The translations under genes and the position numbers were made by a program. 64,000 nt of DNA, taken from Helicoverpa zea. Taxonomy: Eukaryota; Arthropoda; Insecta; Lepidoptera; Noctuidae. The stretch covers positions 2,352,120 to 2,416,119 of the forward strand of contig NC_061455.1 of assembly GCF_022581195.2 (NCBI RefSeq), given 5' to 3'. Below the pieces are notes generated by a model. That model worked only from the letters and a program-made list of their open reading frames with translations, had not been told where the DNA came from and did no database searches. Shown piece after piece: positions 55,046 to 64,000 of this stretch (positions within the stretch are counted from its first letter, which is position 1; the number at the start of each line of letters is the position of its first letter).

Positions 55046-56245
55046 CTGGGCAACAATGACATTATGACTAGTGCGAAGTTACTAACCAACTCCACACAAG
55101 CAAAGCTCGATGTTCACGCACACGTTTGCATACCAAAAACAAACAAAATAAAATAAAAAATACAGGCTTTGTTTAACATGCTTCCTAGCGATTTAGCGGT
55201 GAAACTGCGACTCTTGTGCAAACTCGTCCATTTTACGATATTTCCTTTTTACGAGCCATACCGCACGTAAAATTCACCAATGAAGGGTTGTTTTGCAAAG
55301 AAATGTGGGTATTTAATTTGTTTTTTACGCACCTTTTTTATGATGGTAGTTTGTTAGTTATCGAATAAACTGTCTTCGGCTTTTTTATGTTTTTTTTTTT
55401 ATTTATTTTTCGTTTGGAGCAATTCCCATAAGGTATTAATTAAACCGTAGTGCAATACAATTGCATGTATTTTGATTTCTACTTGCAATGTTCCGTTAAT
55501 ATTTGGTACTACACTTTTTATTCAATTAGGTACAAAATTGAAGACACTAAACTGAATTGAAAACTAAAAGCCCTCGGTAATGAAGCACCATAAAATTTTA
55601 AGATGCAAGAATGTGCTTATAACAATTGAAAAATAAATCACTTCGAAGATCACAGATCGGGTCATTTACCCACCCATTTTCACTAACCGTCCATAAAAAA
55701 TAAACCCCTCTTTATAGTTCATTAACATTTATAAAACTATTACGCTATCATAAAAGTTCTGAAATCGGCTTAAGAAATAACCTTGGCATCAATAAAGTAA
55801 GACTATCAAGACAGGTAATAGCGTAATTTCAAACGCAGCTTACTTCTACTTAAATGGCTGATATATATGAGTTTTTATTACTTCGAAGAGAATCTAAAAG
55901 GCACCTTTTTATGGTGAAAATAATAGCTATTTAGGCATTACTTTAATTAGGTCCATAAAATTGCCAAGTTACTCAAATTAATTTAAGTTAACATCGGGTT
56001 AATAAAAGTTAAAAAGAAATCCTGAGTGTTCCTAAACCTATTTCGTTACAGTAATTTTTATAATAAAATTACTGTTGTTTATTGTATGTACCTACTTCAA
56101 AAAGGACGCACGTCCACAAAGTGCTTAAGCATGTAAAATACGGATTACTGGTGTTATATGTGTTGCTTATATTAAGTGAAATGTTAACATGATCAAAATA
56201 TCGTATTCACACAAGCTATGGTACAATGGCGTAAAAAGCCGATTT

Positions 56246-56475
56246 TTATAAGGAGATCAGCCAACTGCGCAGGACATATTGTAGTTGTTTGTGTACCTAA
56301 TGTATGGATCTCAGTTATCTGAATAAAGAAATTTTTTATTTATTTCTTTATGGTGCACAAGCATTTGGCGAACAGAGGTGCATTTATTTAATCACCAACT
56401 TGAAAATTTCTAAAACCCACAAAGCGATTTCGGCCCTACCCAGGAATCCAACCCGAGACTTCATGCCGAACCAAC
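56246..56475 (-). repeat. SINE-A, minus orientation, interrupted
   Basis: TAAGGAGATCAGCCAACTGC at the left and ACAAAGCGATTTCGGCCC then GAATCCAACCCGAGACTTC at the right; the middle (about 56290-56350) is foreign AT-rich sequence. Confidence 0.8.
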
Positions 56476-56726
56476 CAGTCTAACTATAACGTAGTATTTG
56501 CTTAGTTACAACATTTTCCAGCCAACCCTTCTCTCTAGGGAGGTTTATTTCAAATCAATCAAGCGCCAATCTTACCGCAGCGGGTGCGACCACTTTATTA
56601 AGTGCCAATTTATATATAATTATATCACACAGCTCCAACCACATTAATCTTCATTATTTCTCTCTTTACCCTAGAAAAACACTAGGTCAGGCGTGAAATT
56701 AGCACTTTATATAAGAAGCGTTTAAT

Positions 56727-57087
56727 CATCTACCTAGCTTTTTCCCAACTATGTTGAAGTCGGCTTCTAGTCTAACTGAAGGAAGCTGAGTACCAGTGTG
56801 TTACAAGGAGCGACTGCCTATCTGACCTCTTCAACTCAGTAACCCCTTGGTAGAACGGGTTGTCACCCTCACTGGCCTTCTGACTACCCTAACGACTGCC
56901 AAAGACGTTCAAATGACAGCCGTGACCTACAGTTTATCGTACTCGCCAAACACAGTCATTGGTATCCAAATGTACTTAGGAAGTACATACAAACTTAGGA
57001 AAGTTGCATTGGCACATGCCTGACTTGGAATCGAACCCACATTCATACTTGAAAGCTTGGTCTTTTACCTACTAGGCCACCACAAAA
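56727..57087 (-). repeat. SINE-B, near full length
   Basis: CATCTACCTAGCTTTTTCCC to ATCGAACCC (B box on minus: GGGTTCGAT) and TAGGCCACCAC. The best-preserved copy of the family in the window. Confidence 0.88.
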
Positions 57088-58262
57088 CTACTAATCTAAA
57101 GAACATTTAATACGAGTTAAAAGCAAAAAGAGTTGGTTCTAATGACTGTTTTAACAAGAAAAATGATATTTTCTTTTTCTATCTACTTGAGTGAAAGAGC
57201 GCTTTGATACTTATCTGAAGTGACTTTCGTAATTATTTTAAGGATTCCTGCAAAAGGAACTTTTGTTCTTCTGTTCGATCTCTTTTATCGGCTCTTCATT
57301 TGTTCCTTAAAGTACGTATTAAGTAGTAATTAATTAACAGATAGTAATCGACACAGAAGACTCGAAGAAAAATAAATGTTCGCAAAAACAGCTTAGAAAA
57401 CAAAGTCCATTATTCACCTGTTGAGTTGAACTTTCTGGAAGTTACTCTTTCAAAGCTTTTAATACCGACGATTATGAACTCAACTTATCTCGGCGGGTCT
57501 CATAAATATTGCAAACAAATCTATACGTGTGTGAAATACGTTATCCTAACTAGAAGACCCGCGGGGTGGCACATGATGTGACTAACAATGTTGTTACAGG
57601 TACAGTCAGCTACAAAAAACTCTTAACACTGTCAAAATATAATAATAAGTTGAACACTAAAGTCTCCCATAAGTAACTGCCACGACTAATGATTGTTATA
57701 ACTTGGACTTCATGAGAATTTCAAAAGTGGTTCAACTCAGCTTTTTCATGAAATTTAAGTATTCAAGTATTTAATAGTGTTAAAAGTATTTTGTCGCTGA
57801 CTGTACCATCTACCCCTTTGGCATTCATAACAGTTTTCACAAAGGAAAGTCCCACATAACAGTATCATGATAATTTTAATATAATATTTCCTTCCTTCAT
57901 ACTCCACTGGCTAGTATTGTTATTTCAAAACATAATAAAACCAATCTGTCTAAAGACTGCTTCTAAAAGACCCATCTTTTCTCCGATAGTGTAATTTGAA
58001 CACTCCGTGTGAGGAAATAAAGTTGAATTTAAAACAATTCTATTACAATCCCCGTTCACTCGGAACTCTATTGAGCCGTGGTTAGGTTTATTTTATTTTT
58101 CTATTTTATTTCTAGGCGAACAATGGCGATATTCCTTTGACTAGAAAGCTGTCTTAAATTTGCATTATCTAATAGAAAATACACTTGCCAATATAACAAA
58201 AAAAAAACAAGATCCCGACGAATTGCGAACCTCATCCTTCTTTGGAAGTCGGTTAAAACATG

Positions 58263-58362
58263 TGGTCAACTAAGAATCGAACACGGAATTAGTTCCGTGT
58301 GAGGTTCGGCAGTCTTACCATCAGCGCAATAGTCACCATCCATTGCGCTGACGGGGTTGTAG
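58263..58362 (-). repeat. tRNA-like SINE fragment near a STARD10 exon
   Basis: On the minus strand GCGCTGATGGTAAGACTGCC, then CGTGTTCGATTCTTAGTTG with a B-box-like GTTCGATTC; also a GTCAGCGCAATGGATGGTGA duplication. It lies 56 bp from the donor at 58417. Not a functional tRNA. Confidence 0.5.
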
Positions 58363-58417
58363 GAGTATAAACTGGTATAGAGTTCTAAATTCAAATAGAT
58401 TTTAAAAATCAACTCAC

Positions 58418-58565
58418 TGGCATAATACCCGACGTCGTTGTTAACGTTAATATGGCCGGCGTCTTCAGCGGCCAGCATGTGGGTGTCCCAGACAGACCTG
58501 TACTCTGGGTCATGGAGAACATCATACAGGGCGTCCGGCTCCACATCCTCGAACTCTGCCACCAC
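58418..58565 (-). CDS. STARD10: STARD10-like lipid transfer protein, START domain exon (first one in the window)
   Basis: Acceptor CATCCCCAG at 58566, donor GCCA|GTGAGT at 58417; 148 bp, phase 0 in, 1 out. It encodes VVAEFEDVEPDALYDVLHDP, then EYRSVWD and NNDVGYYA, matching the LYDVLHD-EYR--WD and N-DVGYY motifs of STARD10. START domains bind a lipid (in STARD10, phosphatidylcholine/-ethanolamine) in a helix-grip pocket and carry it between membranes in the cytosol. The N-terminal part of START and the start codon are not found up to 64000, so the gene continues to the right. The six exons in the window give 300 residues plus stop. Confidence 0.93.
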
Positions 58566-61227
58566 CTGGGGATGAAGAAAAATTATCTTTATGTCTGAGA
58601 GGTATGGTCGGAATTTAAATGTAGGATTTTATTTGAGGAGTATTTACCTAAGTAAATACCCTGTAAACCTGTGTTTGTTCTGAGCCCCTTTTAAGTATTA
58701 AATAAACACAATTTTTAGGTTAATCTCTTTGGAGATCTGACCGTCTACATCTTAGAGGAAATTTTTGACATTTCTAAAGATGTCAAGGTAAAGTAAAAAA
58801 AAGTTCAGTAAACGGAGTCTTTCTTAAGAAATAGTTAAGTTATGAAGTTGTTTGGGCCGGAGATTGCGCAAGTTATAAGTTAAATAGTTAAAATGTTTTA
58901 ATCGCCTATTCTAAGATAATAATCTTTAAACCCTTTTAGTAGAAACTTGATAATAAACTTCTTCATATCTAGACTATCGGCCTGTCTTCACGATACTTCT
59001 TGAAGACTAAGTAATTATTATCACTCTTCTAGTAAGATAAACTGTCTGAGAGATAATGAAAATGGCTAAGTTAGTGATACTCAGTAGTAACAACTTTTTT
59101 CGTCATATCAGTTCACGCCTCGTGGAAATAATGTTCCGAAGTTTGACGAGCGTTTTTAACCGACTTCCCAAAAAGGAGTAGTTTCTCAAATATTCAGGAT
59201 CTTTTTTTATTTACTTTTCCTACTATACGGCTTAAAGGCCGGGGCTTCACTAGTGAATACGGTATTTTTGGCTCAAACTTTAAGTTTGGTTTAAGCAAAT
59301 TATGTACAGCAGAACGAACTTTAAAAGTTTTAACGCTAGCATAATGTGTAAGCACCTACAGTTCTTAACTCTTATATGCTATTGGAGCTTATATAACTAG
59401 TTCAGTTTTCGTGGCAAAAACTTGAACTTTTAGTATCCAAATGAAATTGGTCTTTAGTGTACGTCTTTCTGTCATTTTCTGTAGTTTTAGAAAGTTTGAT
59501 GATGGACGGCGCATACATGAAGTGATGAAGTGAAACGTCGAAAATGGCTCGTATTGTGTAGATAGAGATTTTATTTTTTACTCAAAATGATAACTACATA
59601 ATTCAATTCGAACTACCCTCGCTTTGATTGCGGTTGAGTTAATTAAAGTCAGGTTAAATATCATAATTGAGGTTTGAACTTCCATAGTGCCTATATATGG
59701 GTAGGAATGCGGTTAAACGAGTATTATATAGAACGAAGCACAGCTTAAATAATTTAAACTGATTCATTGTTGTAATATTTACAAACAATATCAAAGCAGT
59801 TTCATCGGCCAAAAATATGTGTCTGAAAACTACTACCATTGAAAACTGTAGTCAGACCGTTTTGCGTAGACGATAGGTTGAAAGTCTTAAATCTAACGTA
59901 TAGTAAGTTTAACTTTCCCAGCATTAGAAATACCACATGCGCCAAGTAAAATGGTGAAAATTTTCAGTGTGCGGTGAGTATAAACTGCATTGCTAAAACA
60001 ACTGCAATGCACAAAAATATATTTCTACTTTAGTGATTGAACGAATATAATATAAAAAGTTACGTACATACGTGAATATATTATGTTTTTACAATAAGAC
60101 CCAAGTTCATCGACAACATAAACGAAAACTGTCGTTACGTCGTCTTAAAACAACTGTTTACTATGATTTTTTACGTTGTTAAACTGAACTTAATACTTTT
60201 ATATTGTCGGTGAATTTGAGCCTAAGATTAAAACATCAAGTTCCTCTTTAAACGATGATTTAACTGTCCCTTAACTGGGATAGAAATACATTCAAATATA
60301 AAAGTTACTTTGGATGTACTGTTAGAAAATGCTTATCGATTTTCAGTACAGCCACTGCTGGAGGTAATTTAGCAAATGTGGCATTGTCCATTAGACTTTA
60401 TGAACGACCTACTTGGTTAATAGACAGTACCTAACCTTCGTGGAATTATTGCGGATGAATTTTATGTTCACCTCTTTATGTCAGTTCAGAAATGGGGATG
60501 GATAATGCAGTGGTGAGTCTATGCCAAATTATGTAGAAATCTGCAGTTTTATGATAAAGCTGCAGTCTGGTTATGTGGTAGAATGTGCTAATCTTAGGAA
60601 CACTTTTTCATTTGAAAAAAAAATTCAGGACTAGGTAGCCGTTAGCCCCTAGAATAAAGGTATTCTATTTCCCACGGAAAGCGAGCGAAAGGACCTAGTA
60701 GAAATAATAAAAAGTTCTTAAGACGTTCTTTCAAACATTTAAACTTTTTATCTGTAAGGGCTCAGTAAAAGCCTAGAGATTGTTGAAAATACTTTTCAAA
60801 CTTAAAACGTTCTAGTTAATCCCACGGTAGACCGTGAACTGATAACAAAAATACCTAAAAGCTTTAATACTTCGTTATTTTTTCAGCATCTTATCAAAAA
60901 CATTTTGGAGCAAATCCTCTACAATACCCATAAATGCAATTCAGCAGAATTCACATAAGACACTAACTGACAACAAACACAAACCCAAGCTATGTTTTGC
61001 AATGTTCCAACTGCAACTAAGAGGCGTTACCATACCATGTGACAGTTCTAAGCCACAAGAGGCTATTCGCAGGCATTCTCTACGTGACCACGGACTCATG
61101 CAATATTTCCACTAGTCTAAGCATTCAGTGCGAAGCAACACGTCCCCACTTCATAACAACGTACGTACCGTGAAGAATATAATCACGAACGGAGATGGCA
61201 TAACGGAAAATCTCCTAAGGCTGCCCG

Positions 61228-61330
61228 CCTTCCGATTAATCGGTGACCGATTTTTTGTGGGAGAAAAATAAAACACACTGATGACAATAGAGCAACGCAC
61301 ACGTTTTACAAAAAAAGGGCAGCCTAAGAA
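61228..61330. repeat. MITE-like fragment with GGCTGCCC ends
   Basis: AAGGCTGCCCGCC and GGGCAGCCTAAG are inverted; the internal AATCGGTGACCGATTTTTTG matches 21860-21980. Confidence 0.6.
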
Positions 61331-62472
61331 AGTGGCACGGTCAAAATGCGGATGTTTGGAACTCATACGCCTTCTTTGGATCCCGCCCATTTTTTGTAAA
61401 TTTGTCGATTACCCAAATGCCTCGTTAGTTCACAAGTGACTGAGCATTTTGGTCTCGCTAACCGTACATACGTTTGTTTGTCTGAATAAACGCTTTATAT
61501 ATCTATCTTATCTACGTTATTTATTTTGACCTACAAGAAGGCGCCTGACCTACCTGCCTCATGGTATCTCCGCTTATTATCTTTTCTTCCTCCATGCTAC
61601 ATACAGACTAGAGATAATATAATAAAACTGTGTTGTACAATCCCGAAGGAAAACCTTTCTAGTATACAGTATTATTTCCAAGGACTGAGAAGTTTATTAT
61701 ATTGTTTTATATCATTATATGGCATGTTTCGTTACGTTCTGATATTTTTTCTAATACTAGTTGTTACTATGGCACCCGAATCTAAGAATGTCTGTTGTCG
61801 CTATGTAAATATTTGAATATGTTTTCTTCTTAGCAAGAGTGAAAATTAAGATACAATATAATAATATAAGATTAGATATATCAATTATAAATATATAACC
61901 AGGCTTTGCTGCTTTAAAAAAACTGACCGGCATTGATATAAACCTTGCTTTCATATTTATACCATTACAATATTCCCCTTAGATTAAAATACAATAACAC
62001 AATAAGTATCAAAGCTACCCACGCAAACAATCAACTACACATAATCCTATAGAATTTGAAAACTTCAGAAATTCATCTAGAAGCAATTTCCGAGGCGTCA
62101 TTCCGTCAGAATTACTTGACTAGAAAATTCAATTTCCTACTATATACCTGCCTGGCTGGATCCATCAAGTATTTTCCATCCGTACTAAGTTACGCATAGT
62201 TAGGGAAACGGGAAACATTCACTAGTTTCAACCGATACCAATGCGATGTATCGATTCTACAGTAACGAGCTATATAATCGATACCTGAGTGTTGATTAAA
62301 TATTAAACTGTGATGGAATTTGCTGCGTTCTTTATATGAAATGAATTTGCTATTCTGTTTTTAGTGCTGGCTGGTTTTTATGTCACCTGAAAGCTGTTTT
62401 ATTTTGCTTTCGAAAGTTTTAATGGTTTTAATTTAGTTAGTTTCAATGCTATCCAGTTTGACAGCAACCCGG

Positions 62473-62566
62473 ATTGAGCAAGTGTGGTGATTAACGCTCA
62501 ATCCTTCTCTGTGTGAGAGGAGGCCTGTGCCCAGCAGTGGGACAAAAAAAGGCGGATGATGATGAT
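62473..62566 (+). repeat. Common lepidopteran retroelement tail ending in (ATG)n
   Basis: GAGAGGAGGCCTGTGCCCAG, CAGTGGGACAAAAAAAGG, CGGATGATGATGATC. A degraded relative lies at 501-550. Confidence 0.75.
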
Positions 62567-63059
62567 CGCACTGTGGTAAGCACGTGTACCTCTAAAGTAA
62601 AATACAATATTTATAATAGCATGCAATTTAACATTGAAGATCCTACTTTCCGACCCAGTCATTTCTTCTAGTGTAAAGGATCAATGATGAAACATTGGTT
62701 GTATTATCTGTATCATCTTAGCTAACTCCATCATGAATTCTGTAACATTCACCGTAATTACAGTTACAGGATGTCATAGTAATTACAAACGGCTGACACA
62801 TACATATGTTAACACAAACGCAATGCTAGGACATTTGAACCAGACATATTGCAGCTGTAATAACTATGGATGTACGAGTGACCACCAGATGGCAGCACCA
62901 CGTATTGCATATAAATGCTGTGACCACGTTGCGGTTTATTGTCGTTTTAGTAGAGCTTAAATGAAGAAATAAGAAGCTATTTTCCAAATCGCACTATAAT
63001 CTGTATAGGTATAGAGGTATAAAAGAAAGTCGTGTTAGTTACATATTTTATAAATCAAG

Positions 63060-63180
63060 AATGGCTGAACCGTTTCAGCTGAAAATTAGAGGGGATTTTT
63101 GTTTTTTGTTTTTTTACCTCATGTTTGTCATTTTTGTACGGAACGCGTGTGAAACCGCGGGCAGAAGCAGAAGCTAGTAA
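63060..63180 (+). repeat. Degraded short repeat ending CGCGGGCAGAAG...CTAGTA
   Basis: TGAAACCGCGGGCAGAAGCA then GAAGCTAGTA; the left part reads GCTGAACCGTTTCAGCTGAA. Confidence 0.6.
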
Positions 63181-64000
63181 ATTATATTACACTAACACAA
63201 AAGCAAACCTATATTGAACTCAAAAGTAGCTCGCTACCTTACTTGATAAAGGGGCTGCCTAATCGTGAAATAAGTTTTCAAAATAGTTCAGTAGTTCCTA
63301 AGATTAGCGCGTTTTAGAAAACAAACAGATATGTTTTTTTTTGGTTTTTCTTAGTATATATAAGTTTTGTAACTATACATAAAAAAAAAATTACAAAAAG
63401 TTTTTGCACCTTAATCAAAAATGTTTCATTCATAACATTGAGTTACTTCAGTAGGGACAACAATATAATTATTTTAAGATCAATATCGATACACTGTAAG
63501 CGATATAATAAAATTATATGGACACCTACGGGTCACGTAGAGGCTTTTAACGTGTCGTAAAAGGTCTTGACTTGGAATTTCGTGGTTTGGGGGTAGTTTG
63601 AATAACATTAGGGACTGTGGGTGACACAACACACCGTTGGTTACTATAGGATTATGAGAGTATGGTGAATATTTTAATCTTTTATCATATTATTAATAGA
63701 AACTTTGTACTTCATCCATATGATCGTACAATGACGAAGTCTAACTTAAAGCACAGTATGCAAAAGAAAAATAACTTCTTCGGTAAGTGTGCATCCCTGA
63801 AAAAATAATCTATTCGGGTAAGTAGTCATGAGATCAGCCTGTTTAAAACAAACAAACACTTCCGACTCATATTTTTAATAGTCCTACAAAACTTTGCAGT
63901 CTCCGAGCCATATTGAGTCTCTAGTTGTTCTCTGTACCTTTAGCAGTAGCCGACGTCTTCGATAAGGTCAAGCTCTTATTTGCGTTTATATTAAGAGATA

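Larger units (their letters stand above)
34831..58417 (-). other. STARD10-like intron, 23.6 kb, holding LINE-2 and LINE-3
   Basis: Besides the two LINEs it holds SINE-A (35001-35366, 56246-56475), SINE-B (51505-51690, 56727-57087), short repeats and MITEs listed separately. Stretches with nothing I can support: 35400-36100, 41400-41880, 42100-44000, 53220-54300, 55050-56240, 57090-58260. Confidence 0.5.
58566..64000 (-). other. Upstream intron of the STARD10-like gene
   Basis: I searched for an exon coding the N-terminal third of START and found none, so this is probably one intron running out of the window. It holds a MITE fragment (61228-61330), an ATG-tailed repeat (62473-62566), a cluster of ATCGATAC motifs (62234-62290) and a degraded short repeat (63060-63180). 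Confidence 0.45.

Noticed and set aside
58566..64000. An upstream START-domain exon
   Set aside because: I looked on the minus strand for a coding stretch ending in a phase-0 donor before the exon at 58565 and found none that is convincing.
1..64000. CRISPR arrays, operons or other prokaryotic systems
   Set aside because: No regular spacer-repeat structure and no prokaryotic genes; short tandem runs are eukaryotic microsatellites.

Overview
This is a piece of an insect nuclear genome, almost certainly from a moth or butterfly. It is AT-rich, has long introns with typical GT/AG splice sites, and carries only parts of two host genes, both on the minus strand. It is crowded with repeats of lepidopteran type: tRNA-headed SINEs ending in CAT/ATG runs, short repeats ending in TAATATTATAAA or CGCGGGC..CTAGT, and non-LTR retrotransposons whose ORF1 ends in a domain resembling the baculovirus FP protein. 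No bacterial-type genes, rRNA, CRISPR or intact tRNA gene was seen.

Left end (1-7.2 kb): four minus-strand exons (6988-7011, 2094-2217, 1572-1725, 214-411) whose reading phases join exactly. They give the N-terminal half of a multi-pass membrane protein with a repeated WRG-x-WGL motif, tentatively Fuseless (fusl). The gene leaves the window at base 1. From 7.2 to 16.7 kb is intergenic DNA with several MITEs and a 962-bp PIF/Harbinger derivative whose end lies about 120 bp beyond the stop codon of the next gene.

16.85-58.57 kb: six minus-strand exons of a STARD10-like lipid-transfer (START domain) gene. All phases agree and they encode the last 300 residues including the stop. The 5' exons lie beyond the right edge. 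Its introns total about 41 kb and hold three large non-LTR retrotransposons. LINE-1 (22389-26895, + strand) is full length with a 7-bp target duplication, inside an older repeat that is itself flanked by a 73-bp direct duplication. LINE-2 (about 36133-40640, - strand) has one frameshift in ORF2. LINE-3 (about 46328-50880, - strand) has intact ORFs. The introns also hold SINEs, including an inverted pair bracketing one START exon, and MITEs nested in other repeats.

Most unusual are the expression signals of LINE-2 and LINE-3. ORF2 in both lacks any AUG ahead of the conserved endonuclease start. In LINE-3 the ORF1 stop is UGA-CUA, the known readthrough context, followed by 148 more open codons in the same frame that reach exactly to ORF2. 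From 58.6 kb to the right end I see only intron/upstream DNA and repeat fragments.
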